Notes under the pieces: model-generated
Told to the model about the DNA's origin: nothing
The model's database searches: none
The model's input: only the letters and a program-made list of their open reading frames with translations
Made by a program: the position numbers and the translations under genes
NCBI GenBank assembly: GCA_021234155.1
Contig: JAJEKV010000062.1
Location: 3,383,305 to 3,447,304, forward strand
Length of the DNA stretch: 64,000 bases
Reading direction: 5' to 3'
DNA from: Isoetes taiwanensis
Taxonomy: Eukaryota > Streptophyta > Lycopodiopsida > Isoetales > Isoetaceae
Part shown: one piece after another, positions 44,470-56,724 of the stretch
Position numbering within the stretch: position 1 is the first letter of the stretch
Layout: each line of letters starts with the position of its first letter

Positions 44470-45895
44470 TATGCTCTAAGTGGCGGAAGATTTTGAGCAT
44501 GCATCACTAAAGAACAGTTCTTATGAAGCGCAACTACTTTATCTACACATTCAAAGCAACACAGGTACATGTTTTGAAGTAGATACACATGCATATGCAC
44601 ATGTAATTACATAAGCACAAGTCTGCATACGTCTTCTACCCATATTTCCTTATATCTTCAGGTATCTATTATTGCTGTAATTACATTGACAGTGTTTCTT
44701 CACACACAGTATCATAGTACAGTGGGAGATGGAACCATATTAATGGGTTCCCTTTTCTTTGGCCTCTCCGTTTATCATGTTTAATGGATTTGCAGAGCTA
44801 TCCTTAACAGCCATGAGGCTGCCTGTCTTCTATAAGCAGCAGGACGTCATGTATAAGTTCATGTATAAGTTCCAACTAATAAATTCTCAAACCTGTATAG
44901 TGTGTTGCTTCATTTCAATCTCAATGAAAATTTGACACGTGTAGTTTAATAAACATTCAAATGCAGGTTCAGGAATGGACAAAATGCAGATAGGAATGTG
45001 GGATTGGGTCAGGGCTCTGTTTCAGGTGAGATTGAATAGCCAACAATTGCTGCTTCATGTATATCCTGGTGCTTATCAGCCAGACGGGCAGCAAGCCTTG
45101 CATCTGTCGCGTGGCCTGGTTGGTGTGGTTGATTTGGAAGCGGCGGCATGTTGTGGATCTTTTCGGGGATTCAGCGGCTGCGGCCTCTCGATTCCTCGAC
45201 TCAGTACAAGCTATTTCAAAGCTTTTGGTGTTCCGGGATTAGTAGAGCGGAAGTTTTCCATTTGGCGGGACTTCTTGGGTGTGGTAGATGGTGATGGGCG
45301 GTTTGGCCGCCAGAGAGTTGCAGTTGTTGTGGAGTGTCGAGGTATCACTGTCTCTTTGGGGCAGTTCTCCTTCCTCCTCACTTGCTTTGTAACATTACCA
45401 TTCTTTTAATATATTGCTGACACAGTTCTTCAAAAAAAAAAAAAAAAATGCAGATAGGAATGATCTTGCCTTTTCAGCCACTATCATTAGTTTTCCATCA
45501 CATAAGCTATTACATTGACATGCTTGTGAGTTATAGTTCACAGACAATATGTTCCCTTTGAAGTTGGAAGGCCAGAGTTAAACCAATTTTATTGGAATGC
45601 CAGGAGATGAGACAACAAGGCGAGACACAAGGCCGCCTTCGACTTCTACACGACATTAATGGGGCATTCAGACTAGGTGTGCTCACAACCCTAGTTGGTG
45701 TTAGTAGTGGAGGGAAGACAACACTCATGGATGTTCTAGCTGGAAGAATAAGTGGAGGTTATATTGAAGGCAATGTCACCATCTCTGGATTCCCGAAAAA
45801 ACAAGAGACATTTGCACGGATTTCAGGATACTCTGAACAGACAGATATTCATTTACCACATGTTACAATCTATGAGTTACAGAAGGGCATGTGCA
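44470..45895 (+). pseudogene. PDR-type ABCG transporter fragment
   Basis: Full-size plant ABCG (PDR) transporters have two NBD-TMD halves. Pieces here, in order: an exon end M-K-R-N-Y-F-I-Y-T-F-K-A-T-Q closed by a GT donor at 44563; an exon starting about 44663, V-S-I-I-A-V-I-T-L-T-V-F, then T-V-G-D-G-T-I-L-M-G-S-L-F-F-G-L; after a frameshift, N-G-F-A-E-L-S-L-T-A-M-R-L-P-V-F-Y-K-Q-Q-D; and from about 45540 the start of NBD2 with [20 protein letters not shown] and [14 protein letters not shown]. The region between TMD1 and NBD2 is mostly missing and holds an inserted LINE. The Walker A reads G-V-S-S-G-G-K-T-T, with serine in place of the fourth-position glycine. Similarity stops near 45890. 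Clearly a pseudogene. Confidence 0.85.
44999..45447 (+). mobile_element. 5'-truncated L1-type LINE with 15-bp target duplication
   Basis: ATGCAGATAGGAATG occurs at 44984-44998 and again at 45448-45462, directly after a poly(A) tail (45432-45447). The 449-bp insert encodes in one frame the last part of a plant L1 zf-RVT region (V-A-W-L-V-W-L-I-W-K-R-R), like the relic at 19.9-21 kb. Insertion split the ABCG pseudogene. Confidence 0.92.
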
Positions 45896-45969
45896 TTATA
45901 GGCCTTTTTGCTAGGGGCAGATTCATATTTGGGCTATTTCTGTGGAGAATCCACTCTTTGGTATAATTT

Positions 45970-47090
45970 ACCGCTGAAAACACCACCATATAAATTACTC
46001 ACCAGCAACCTTCTTACGTTCTGCATGACACTGGGCCATTTTTCTATACAAAGAAGAATGAAATGATCGACAGGTTTTTACAACCTTGCTGAACGAATCT
46101 CAGCTGCTAAGAAAATTGCAGCCTTGAACTTGAACTCAATTGTACAATTCATGCAGCATGTAAGAATTTGCTCTGACAATAGAGTTTGAAATGAAAAAAC
46201 ATTAAGATATCAAATTGGAATTTGCTCTGACAACAGAGTTTGAAATGAAAAAACATTAAGATATCAAATTGGAATCGATGCCGGGTCTTCGAAAATAATA
46301 AAATAAAGACTATTATTAGTCTAGTCAAGTGCAATAGCACAAATGCTCTATAGGACCCAGGAATAATAGAATAGGGTATAAAGGTCACAAGGCGGAGATG
46401 CTCAGCGCATCAAACATGCATGGACATGCATGGACAAATGTCAAAATCTCTGATTTCGACACTGAGAACTGCGGGATCTAATGCAAATGCTTCAAATTTG
46501 CAAAGCCCATAAGCATCAGAGCTTCAAAGTCAAAGACAACTGATTTCAGAATCTCAATGCCGGGACCAGGAAACAGAAAAATCTTCTTTTGCAGACGCAA
46601 ATCATTCAATCGTTACCCGAAAATAAGTGGAGGATGCCAATTCCGACCCCTTCACCTCTAGACTTACCAACCTCTACTACAAATAAAAACATGGAAGCAA
46701 CATAGAGCGCACCTGGGCAATTCATGTTGCAAGTGTCCAATGACCCCATTGTAAACTTAATCCAGAACCATTCATCATTTGTAAGCTTAGCTTTCAATGA
46801 TATTAAGTGGACATCGAGATGAATTCTAGTAGAGAGCATATATGTAAGACAAACATATACATAACACTTAAACATTAAAATCTGAATATGTTTAAGATTA
46901 GGCTATATAAGAAAGGTACATCCATTATGTTAAATTCTGAATATGTTTAAGATTAGGCTACATAAGAAAGATACATCCATTATGTCTTACTTTAGACTTA
47001 AGATTAGGCTACATAAGAAAGGTACATCCATTATGTCTTACTTTAGACTTATCTGATCAATTTGGGGAGAATATAGATTAGAATTTTTCG
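45970..47090. repeat. Unassigned sequence with two tandem repeats
   Basis: A 57-bp unit (AATTTGCTCTGACAA...) is repeated at about 46156-46275, and a 55-bp unit (TCTGAATATGTTTAAGATTA...) two to three times at about 46881-47055. No gene recognised. Confidence 0.6.
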
Positions 47091-47492
47091 TTGGATTACC
47101 TAATAGTGATTCAGCTGGACATGCAAGCTCGACCGGACCGTTACCATGCAGAATTGCTTCGAAGGATTACGGCCCGACATTTTGCGGAAGTGGAAGAGAG
47201 CATGGCTGCCGCCCGTGCCGCGCGGGAAGAGGCCGAGAGAGCTGAGCAGCAGCGGCAAGAGGAGGAGCTTGCCAAGCAGACTCAAGACCAGCAGCAACAG
47301 CAGGCCAACACAGAACAGGAGGCCAGCGCGGTCCCGACCGGACAGAGAAGCCTCCCATTAAGAGACGGCGGAAGTCCACCGCCCATAAGTCGGGAAGCCA
47401 ATATAAGGAGAAGCTCAAGGCTGTCGGGAGCATGGGGAAGCACACGAGCTCGAGCCGTCGGCAAGAATCTTTCTCTTCACAAAACTGACTAG
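47091..47492 (+). CDS. Hypothetical coiled-coil protein (133 aa), not recognised
   Basis: The frame is GC-rich relative to its AT-rich surroundings and has a coding-like composition. Residues about 14-70 form a charged helix (R-P-D-R-Y-H-A-E-L-L-R-R-I, then a run of E, A, R and Q with heptad spacing), ending in a Q/N-rich stretch and a basic R/S/P-rich tail. I do not know a family for it. It may be a fragment of a retroelement gag-like or ORF1-like protein, or an exon of an unrelated gene. The start is the first ATG in the frame, but similarity cannot confirm it; the true start may be the second methionine (residue 11). Confidence 0.35.
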   Translation: MDYLIVIQLDMQARPDRYHAELLRRITARHFAEVEESMAAARAAREEAERAEQQRQEEELAKQTQDQQQQQANTEQEASAVPTGQRSLPLRDGGSPPPISREANIRRSSRLSGAWGSTRARAVGKNLSLHKTD

Positions 47493-48907
47493 GCTCATAT
47501 TATCTCAGAGGCAGATTCTGGATATTTTGTTACAGAGTACCTTTTACCATGCCTTTTTCCTCTCTACAGTTGGCATCTCCGCAGATCATCCAATCACTTC
47601 AAGAACCCATCTGATCGCAGCTACAAATCTTAATGAATCAGGAAAAACAGCTCAGAGCTCCAGTTTTTTTACGCTCCAATGGCATTCCGGGTTGTGTCAT
47701 AGCATGATTCGACCTTATCTTGCTTGCCTTCGTTGTTTTGTTCGCCACGAATTACTACCAAGAGACAAAAACTAGCTCCACATCTACCATTGCCATCGGC
47801 CCTCCTAGGGTTGAAGAAAACCACGATTTGTGTCAAGGGTAGGGCTATTGGGTGGGTTTGAATCCCCCCTTCAATGCATACCTCTATATGGGGGGGAGGG
47901 GGGGGGGACACTATAGTTGCTAGTGTTATTTTAGGATTCGAAATTCATCTTAAGGCAACAAGATGACCTAGAGAGAACTGTTATTGGAGTTATAATAATG
48001 CTTACATTATTTAGAGGTTAAGGATGCAGACCTAACGTTTTTCTCTGAGATGGAGCTAAGCTCTACCTTAAAACCTTGTTATAAGCTTCGAATTTTGTCC
48101 TGATGGACTCGGGAAGAATTATTCTATATTTAGTTGTGGTTTAGCAACGAGTGAGTTTTAAGAACTCATGTATTTCTATGGGGGATGACCCAAGATTAAG
48201 TTCTAATTTTAAAATCTAAAAAGTTGAAAAGCTTCACGGTAATGGTTCAATGCTAACTAAGTTCACTTTGGCATATTGGGTGGGAAATTTTCGTGAACTT
48301 ATGTTAGATGATACATGCAGTTATTGGCATAACCCAAAGTACCATATCATTTGGTTGGGTTTGCAGGTTCTAAAGTCGTGATTGAGTTTTCGCAGGACAT
48401 GGACATTACGATGTAAATGAGACTTGCGGAGGAGTATGAGCGAATTTTGCCAGAATAATAAGCAAAGTTAGGAGACAACCAAGTTTTGGAATTCTTTAAT
48501 ATTAAAATTGCAACTGCTTTATCCATGGAAATATCTAAAGATTGATATACATAGTAAATTGAGGCCATTTCTAATAGAACTGAAATGACAGCCTTTATCG
48601 GATAACAAATTACTGGAAATTCTTAGCCTAAGAGGGCTGGACTTAGAAATTTTTAGCCTAAAGGGCTGGACTTAGAAATTTTTAGCCTAAAGGGCTGGAC
48701 TTGGAAATTTTTAGCCTAAAGGGCTGGAGTTGAATATTCTGATTGTGGATTCAATCAGGGTTGTAACTATGGACTTGGTTATGTTAGTTTGTCATATACT
48801 TTCTTGATCGAGGACGATCAATCTCGGGAAGGGGAGGAATTGATATGGTGGTGCTTCGGGGAGTGGTTTGGAAAGCAAGAACAAGATAGATTCATGGAAA
48901 ATGAACA
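47493..48907. repeat. Unassigned sequence with a 28-29-bp tandem repeat
   Basis: At about 48622-48727 a unit GCCTAAAGGGCTGGACTT...TTTTTA is repeated four times. No gene recognised. Confidence 0.6.
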
Positions 48908-48936
48908 CTAGAAACGTGTGCCCGGCGATGCTGGGC
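48908..48936 (-). mobile_element. Helitron 3' terminus (partial element)
   Basis: On the minus strand: GCCCAGC-ATC-GCCGGGC hairpin, eight bases, then terminal CTAG followed by host T. This is the standard Helitron 3' end (hairpin plus CTRR). A worn second version lies at about 49022-49060 (GTGCCCGATGATCCTGAAC). The element would extend rightward from here; its 5' end was not found. Confidence 0.65.
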
Positions 48937-51900
48937 ATTAGTCATCGAAGTGTGGAAGGGACAGATGCAATGGACTTTGAATTGTTGTTGTTTCTGTCCA
49001 CTTTCAATGTATCAAACTTGTAGTAAAAGGGTGCCCGATGATCCTGAACATTATCCAAAGAGACAGACATTGATGCACGTGTGATTTGATGTGATTCAAT
49101 ACTATTTTTTTGTAACTTAAAAACCCTTCCTGATAAGGTATTACCTGGTAACTCAACCCTTTGGGGTTGCCTCCAAGTTTAAGAGCTCTTGATGCAAAGT
49201 CATAACATCCATCTTTTGTCCATTCTCTATGTGTTGGTAATTGTGTCTTAGTTTGTTAAATCATTAAATAATGGTTAAGGTAGGGGGTGAGGGAAAGTGG
49301 AAAATGGTCATTATGAGAAATAAAGCATGGATGTATCTTCTCTTGTTATTAAGAATAAGTCGCATATTTTGTGCAAATTCTACGTTGGTAGAAGAGCCAA
49401 CAAAGTACTAAATGTGTGTGAATAGGAAAGGTTTAAATGCTTGAATGCCCCGTAAGAAACTATAGGCTGTTTAAAAGCAACCATAGTAGTGAGAAGAAAC
49501 CCTCCGAATATTTATATACAAAGACAATGACTACTAACAAATCTTTGAAGGTCAGAGATTCCTTTAAGATTCCTTGAGTGCAACCTTCTTTCTTTTTCAT
49601 CTTCGCCTGTTATGCAAATCCTCAGTCATCAACAAAATACAAACTTAATGAAATATTGAACCCGTGCGCATACGTTTATAAACTATCGATTTGTCACAAA
49701 TCTTCTTAAGCCATTTCTCATGGTGTTTTTGAAATTTAGACATTGAATACAACTCTCTTTCAATTGCCGCATTTCTTCATAAGGCTCATGGTGTTATATC
49801 AGCTTAGACCAAATTTACATTTGCGTCAACACAGAAGGGCATAAGTAATTTTATGTTATCCCGAAGGAAATTTGGAATAATCCCAGGGCAGGCTGCCATG
49901 CCTCATTCCATGCTCAGTCGGAACAGTGTTATGTAATTGGCATAGTTTGTCAATGTAATGTGCTTGTTCGTTTAAAACTAAATACTAAAATCCATGTTCT
50001 TGGTCTAGAATGCTCAAGATTTCACACATGATCAAATGGCTTGGCAGTTCTTCAATACTAACAACTCTGTCTAGCTCTGTGTTGCATAGGAATACAATAA
50101 TCAAACAATAATAAAATGCTTTGCATAAACTTAGTGGTTAGTAGGATTGCTTTGTGGGTGTATGGTAGCAACCTTTAACATTACATATTGATGTAGACAT
50201 TATTAACCACTATTAACAAAACTATGACTAACAAATTGCTAGCCTCATCTCCTTACGAATTGAGACCTATTTCCAAATCAAAAGAGCGCGCTGCAGATTT
50301 AAAGTGCCATAAAAGAGCTGATGTGGGCAGAGGCTGCAATTCTGAGTATTTGAGCTCTCGGTGAATCGGTTGTTGCCATTGATGCTTTTCAGGCTTTTGT
50401 GCGAAGGTACCAGAGCTACTTGGCTCTTTGGACGAAGTAGAAGCTAATCAGGGTTTCCATCTGCAAACCTGCAAAAAAAAGGCAGACTTTGAGCTGCAAT
50501 TGGTTTTCGACACCTTTGTAGAAAGCATGGGTACAACATTGAAAAGTAAAAGACAGGGCAAAAATAGTATCAAATTCTGAAGAATGCATATTGAAAATGA
50601 TGTACAACATTTGTACAAATCTTGTGGCAGTGCAGCAGAGAAATAATGACATTAGTTCAACTCTTTTTGTAAAAGTGTAATGCCGCTGCAAGAAATGGCA
50701 AACTTTAGCTAATGGTTCCTACATGCAAAGAAACTTTGGCAAAATCAGATCTATGTATTGCAATCAGATCAAATGCTTTTAACAATCTGGAAAGTAGTAG
50801 ACTGCAAACAGAAAGATCATGTACATATAATTTGACCTTGCAAAGATTTTGCACTGTACAAAGATCTTGCACAGTCCATACAAAGCCACATTTGGCAGCA
50901 GGATAGAAAGCCATTCAGCAAAGCAAGGCATGACTCTAGAAATAGCATGGCATTTTCTGAGGCTTAATTTTTTAGTTAAAAATCTTGAAAGCATGAACTT
51001 GTTGGAAAAAAAAGGCACAAAAAGGAGCACGACAACACTTGGATGCTAAAGTAATACGATCTTTTAATACCTGCAAAGTGGCTTGATGCTCTTCAATCCG
51101 GTAGAAGATGTGAAGGAAATGTCTAAAGAAAGATGGAGGAAGCCAGCATTGAACACCGTTTGATGAAAATGAGTTACACTTTGTTTCTTATCTTCGTCGG
51201 CATGCATACCCATGTCAGCAATGCTGGTTTGGAGATGATCAGTAGAGCAAATATAAATCCTGTGGACACATTTTTAATCCCTTTGGAACCATAAATAACA
51301 CGGTTCGCTGTGAAATGGATGTACGAACCAAAGAATGAAACCTCTTTTTTGAAGCAACCACCAATATAAAAAATTCTCTATGCAATTTTTTGCATTGAAA
51401 ATTACAAAGCGTCAAGTACATTACCTGAAACTACATTTGAGCAAAAACAAAACTCCAATGGAGGAAAAACGCCCTATAAAATTTGCAATGAAAAAACGTC
51501 AGCATCATTCTTAGACTTGCAAAAGCGCCTTAGATTGCAAATCTTACCTTAGAAAACCCTGGATCCAAGATCTTAAGCACCTTCAAAACCTTGGATCGCA
51601 GTTATTGCAGCAAAATCATGGGTGTAATGGGCCTGCAGCAATACAATATGTAATCTGCCCATGCAAAATACAGGAAACATATTCAAAGGAAGGGAACGAA
51701 TATACACTGACCTTCTTCTTCCACCGTGATCATAGACCTGCATTTAGGGGAACTTTGCTCATCCAATCTGTTCATCTAGTCTGTTCTCATTTGGCTGCTT
51801 ATATAAAGAGGCAGCAACAATAAGATTATCCTGCACTCAAAATATATGGAAATCCATTTCAAAATAGCAAAAGCGTATCACCTGCTCAGATGTTTACAGT

Positions 51901-53360
51901 CCTCCTGGACAATCTTTCAGTCACGTCTCGTCTCTTAGAATTTAGATACCAGCTGCTAGATGCCAGAGGGCACTGCAAAAGTTGGTTCTTAGAAGATTAC
52001 AAAGATGCCAAAACATTAATTGCCTCTAACAAATCAATCTAGCATTTATATTTATGACATGGTATGACCAAATGCTCATCATGGCATAAACAATAAGAAG
52101 GTCCAACTGGTCTAAATATAAATAAATGAATACATTGGCTTTCATCCTATATTTATCTCCGGTGGCATGAAAGCATAACCGAAGATCCTAATAATTTGCT
52201 TGTAGCATAACATTCTAAAGATACATGATAAAGTATGCAGATCATATGAATAGCAAGTGGCATATAGACTGAGTATTGAGAGAGAAATAAAAGGAAGAAA
52301 TAGCAATAACTTGAACCAGCTCATAAGTAGATTTAAGACAAAGGAAAACTGGATGTCCACAACGAAATAAACCAAAAAATAAGCACAAATAATGGGCATA
52401 AATGTTTATCACATTTCGTCAGTTGAAACTGTATTAAGATGAAAAAAAAGAAAAGCCATTTTGGCAAATGCCAGCGCATATCAGAGATTGCATGAATAAC
52501 CGCCACACTTCATCCTTCTGATGGCTCCGATTCATGTAGGCCATACCTGTTTCTTGTCCGCTACATACAAAATAGTATTATGGATAAAAAAAGATGAAGG
52601 AAAATGATGGAGGATCAAAAATCAAACTGGATAATGCGCAAGGGCTGCTGGCCAACCCTTACATCGATGAAGCTGCACTAATGTTGCGATGGCGATTGGC
52701 AGCTTCGCACGGCGGTGGCCCGAAAGGACAAAAACGCAACAGAAGAGATTTAGAGTAGTTTAAAATTGACGCACCCGACCAAAAAAGTCCCGCGAGGGGG
52801 AGAGGGAACGCCGCATGTGTCTGCACATGCGGCGTTCCGGCTCGGAAATCAAATCCATTCCATTTTAATAAATAGAATAGAATAGTTTTTTTATCGTCTA
52901 AGAAGATGCTGATATTACAGATGCTAATATTGCACGAACAAATCTACAGCCTCTAATATTGTGATAGCTTGGACACAAATCTACGGCCAGAAGAAGAGCT
53001 ACTTGCAGGATCTAAGCCATGATCTGATAAAACACCGTTAAAAATATGCTCTCCAATCTTGAGAGGTTCATGCCAATGCTTTCAATTCTCCCTACCAGTT
53101 AGTTTTCTTTGGAACCAGCACTGCATGCAATTGACTGCTCAGTGTACCATGGACAACATTTTATAAAGGAAGACAATCAACATAACAGGTACTTCAAAAG
53201 CATTCTTCAAAAGCATTTTGAAGAAATCTATTTTGGAAGTATATATTCATGTGGTATGTTTACACGCTTGCAAAGATATAGATGGGCAGACATAATGGGT
53301 TCAAATCCCATATTATAAGCTCACATAATAAATTATATTATATTATTTTATTATATTATA
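48937..53360. other. Unassigned region, probably decayed Helitron sequence
   Basis: No protein recognised in 4.4 kb. Contains a perfect hairpin with 15-bp arms at 52805-52838 (GGAACGCCGCATGTG and its complement, 4-base loop). It also contains a stub of the pentanucleotide-tailed LINE 3' end at about 52868-52900 (AATAGAATAGAATAG then TTTTTTTATCGTC). Confidence 0.4.
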
Positions 53361-54921
53361 CTAGAAAAAGTGCCCAGCGTTGCTGGGCTTTCCGTCAGGC
53401 ATAAATTGAAGGCAAATATTGGATTGGTGTGAAAAGATTAAGGAATATTAATTTTGGAATTTGTACAAATGTTAATGAGCCTGGATTATGTCAAAATGCC
53501 CATAAGCTCAAGTTCAACATTTCTACTGTAAATGCTCACACCTTGGCATGGAAGACAGATAGACACCCATTGTTAAATGGTCCCATGTGGCACTCTTCAT
53601 TCAAACAAAGATTCTGCCATGTGGCACAATGCGAATTGCACATGGCTTCAATGGCATTTCATGTGCAAAGGACACCAATGAAAGCAAACATACACTCCAT
53701 AGTTTCAAGGATGAAATAACTAAAGTTCTACTTTAGACTTATAAGGGATTTTGTGCATTTACTCTTTAGATTTTGTATCATTGTTTACAATATAGATCTA
53801 ACACGCAGTCTTGCAATATGAACTTAGAAGATGCCGAATAGTTCATCGTCTATAGGAACACTTGCAGCAACTGAAAGAGATTTTTGAGGACGTAATGCAA
53901 AAGGCTATGCCTGCTTATTATTATGGCTATAGTCAATCCATGCCCGAAAGGCAAGTGATAGCGGGGCATTATATACTCATGTCTCTTTTGTTCAATGGCT
54001 TTGCTTATTCAATGCTTAGCAACAATGGAAATATAACATTCTTTTACATGTGTGTATTGTGTACTGTGAAAAATGGCATATGCACTATATTGTGAAAAAT
54101 TGTCCGACATACACTGCCAAATAGTGGGCATTAAGCAATGTGGATTAAAGATGTTGCAATGCAACCAAACAATGCTTTTGAAATGCCAGGGTGCTAGGCT
54201 AAGTGCAAAAGTGAATAATTAATGATAAGTTCTTTAGAGATTAAAATGTTATTCTGTTTTTCGGAATCAGTGTGAGAAAGATGATATGACTTTACATGCT
54301 CAAACAAACTTATCTATCTCATCAAGTCCTCCTCTTTCAAGCATCTCCAGTCCAAGTAGGGTGTGGCTACATCTGGGAGTTCAACAATACATGGAGCGAA
54401 GGGTATTTATACCGAATTAAAAAAAAAACATACCTTGCTACTGCATTTTGAAAACCTAAGGCTACTTCCTCATTTGTTTTGGAAAGGACAATTATGCTAC
54501 TTCCCCATTTGTTTTACTCTTTGATCGAGCCTGTGATTCCATAGGCTTAACTAATTATGATGATCGTGCTAATTACGATGATCGTGGTAGGAAATTATGG
54601 AGATCAATGACCTAGGCTTAATTAGACGCACATCGAGAACTCAAAAAAAAAAATTGGCACTCAATTTAGGCAATGAAACAAAAATTATTATGGTCTCATA
54701 TACAAATTGACTACATTCAACTCCGCCATTAACCTTACCTAGAATTAAAAAACCACAAAATGGTGACTTGATAGAAAAATGGAGGTGGTTTGCACTGCAC
54801 AATCAGATTATTAACAATGACTGCTGAAGCTTACAAATGAACAAAAGCTTGCAAGAAACATTTTTCATCATCTACATTCCACATTATCATTTCTCTACGG
54901 TAAATCAATCGATGTATTCTT

Positions 54922-55824
54922 TCAGATTTCTAGAATACTTGCAAATTTTAAGTTCTTATCCATTGACCCTTCAGGCTTCTTGATGTAGTATATCGCATGC
55001 GATTTCATGAAACCTAGACCATGCTCAGCACTAACACTTCCTTTATGGGATGCAGTCCATTCATAAACAAATGGTTCAACCTGCAGAAGTACCTGCGGAG
55101 AACACCAAAACAAGAGTTAAATGAAAGGATTTTTTGGTGCAAAATAATTAACATTGTGCTTTTGAGCGTTTACCTCAGCAGTATATATGGGTGCAGAGAC
55201 ATTAAGGTGCAAATTTCCATCTCCAAGATGACCATAACCAACCACTCTAACACATTTATCTTCCACTGTTTCGAAAATTTATGCAGATTTTGTGAACGGT
55301 CCTGAACTGTGGAGAGAAAAAGCATAAAATCCAATACCTAAGCGTTGTCTGATTTCCTCAACAAGGTCGTACATGTGATTTACAGAAACTGAAAGATCAT
55401 ATTTGTAGACAGCACCTGCTTTTCCTAAGGCTTCTGCAATGCCCTGTAAACATAAGTATCCAATAAGTACAATGAATCATGTACTCCATCACATTATTTA
55501 CCACTGCCTGTTGACCACATAAGCTTTGAAATTCATGATAATTAAACACAAATAAAGGCACATTCCAATTCAGAATAATATCTGAAACTTAGTTAATTCA
55601 AAAATATTATCATTTACCCGATCTAATGGTCTACTATCCTTATTTTTACGTAACAAGAAACTCTGTATTTTTTATTCACAAGATGTCAATGGAAACATGT
55701 TATCAGTGTGGCATACCTCACGTATATTCCAGAAAGCAATGGCCTGGAGTTATCTTGGGCAACTGCACCATCAGAAAGTACCCCCTTCTCTAAAACATGC
55801 TCCAAAAAGGAGTCCAATTTCTCT
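54922..55824 (-). pseudogene. D-2-hydroxyglutarate dehydrogenase, last exons, captured
   Basis: FAD-linked oxidase family, mitochondrial. Exons: 55717-55824 (E-K-L-D-S-F-L-E, S-D-G-A-V-A-Q-D, then F-W-N-I-R-E after a 1-base loss), 55338-55443 (G-I-A-E-A-L, Y-K-Y-D-L-S), 55174-55265 (G-Y-G-H-L-G-D-G-N-L-H-L-N, whose two histidines are metal ligands in this family) and 54922-55092 ([19 protein letters not shown]). Splice sites are GT-AG. The C-terminus departs from the family after K-K-P-E and stops early. The N-terminal FAD domain is absent. Frameshift and truncation indicate a non-functional fragment. Confidence 0.87.
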
Positions 55825-55861
55825 CTGAAATGCACAGACTCAATTTTAATCTACACTATAC

Positions 55862-56293
55862 GAAGCAAGCCTGGTACCAGCATCAGCTTAGATTCCAGAG
55901 AAGAACGATCCTTGTTCCTGAGTAGGATGATATGTTTATATTTCTTCCAGAGCACCATATAACATGCAATGGACAACCAGTAAACACCAACAATAAATGC
56001 CCACATTTTTGGATCTTTTTGCTGCACCAAGATGACAAGAAAATATGATAAGGATCAATGTCTTAATTCAATAAATTGAAAATTAATCCATAATATCACA
56101 ACATCAACCTTCAAATTGGCCATATCCAGTGCGTCAAAGCCACTAAAGGTAGAATTGACATCGGTGCATCTTGTCGAATTATTTGCAGAGCTTGTGGTTC
56201 CTTTAGATCTTTGTTTCAATTGGTTGCCAGTTGCTGCCAGTGGTAGAAGCACCAGAATGCCAAATATTGCAGTGCAGCCCAAAATCTTCAAAG
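55862..56293 (-). pseudogene. OSCA/CSC1 (ERD4-like) calcium channel, two N-terminal-half exons, captured
   Basis: Exon 56109-56293 reads A-L-K-I-L-G-C-T-A-I-F-G-I-L-V-L-L-P then F-S-G-F-D-A-L-D-M-A-N-L-K; exon 55862-56021 reads K-M-W-A-F-I-V-G-V-Y-W-L-S-I-A-C-Y and W-K-K-Y-K-H-I-I-L-L-R. These are the first membrane segments and following linker of hyperosmolality-gated channels of the OSCA/DUF221 family. The borders have AG acceptors and GT donors. The rest of the gene is missing: 37 bases after the second exon, D2HGDH sequence begins on the same strand. Confidence 0.78.
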
Positions 56294-56724
56294 CTACAAA
56301 TTGGTATAATTTTGACAACATATCGACATCCTTCATGTTCTTTTTTAAGAAGAGCTAGAAAGCAGACAAGCATAACCTAGGCTATGCTTATCATGTCCTA
56401 ACCTATGCGAAAACCTCTAAATGTTCCCTCAACATTGGAAAGCACAAAGATGGTCCTATTCCTAGACATCCTGCTTAAAAGCTAGAGCTACAAATATCTA
56501 CCACTCTAAATATCAATTACTATTCTATTCTATTCCATGCAACACCATCTACGAAGAAGAAGATGATTTTAAAAAACAGAAATATATGTTCTAATGAATA
56601 GAAGAGCAGTCTAAAAACAGAAAATATCTCCAATTAACAGAGCATTAGTCTTCGTCCTTAATAACGATAATAAGCATTGTGAGTCTAGAACTTCCTATAC
56701 AAGCTTAAAGGAAAACGAAAGGTA

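Noticed and set aside
53295-53325. T-arm-like sequence GGGTTCAAATCCCA, possible tRNA or tRNA-derived SINE
   Set aside because: The stem-loop fits a T arm, but no pairing acceptor stem, box A or anticodon arm is found upstream.
56522-56538. ATTCTATTCTATTCC as another LINE tail
   Set aside because: Only three units and no LINE 3' UTR beside it.
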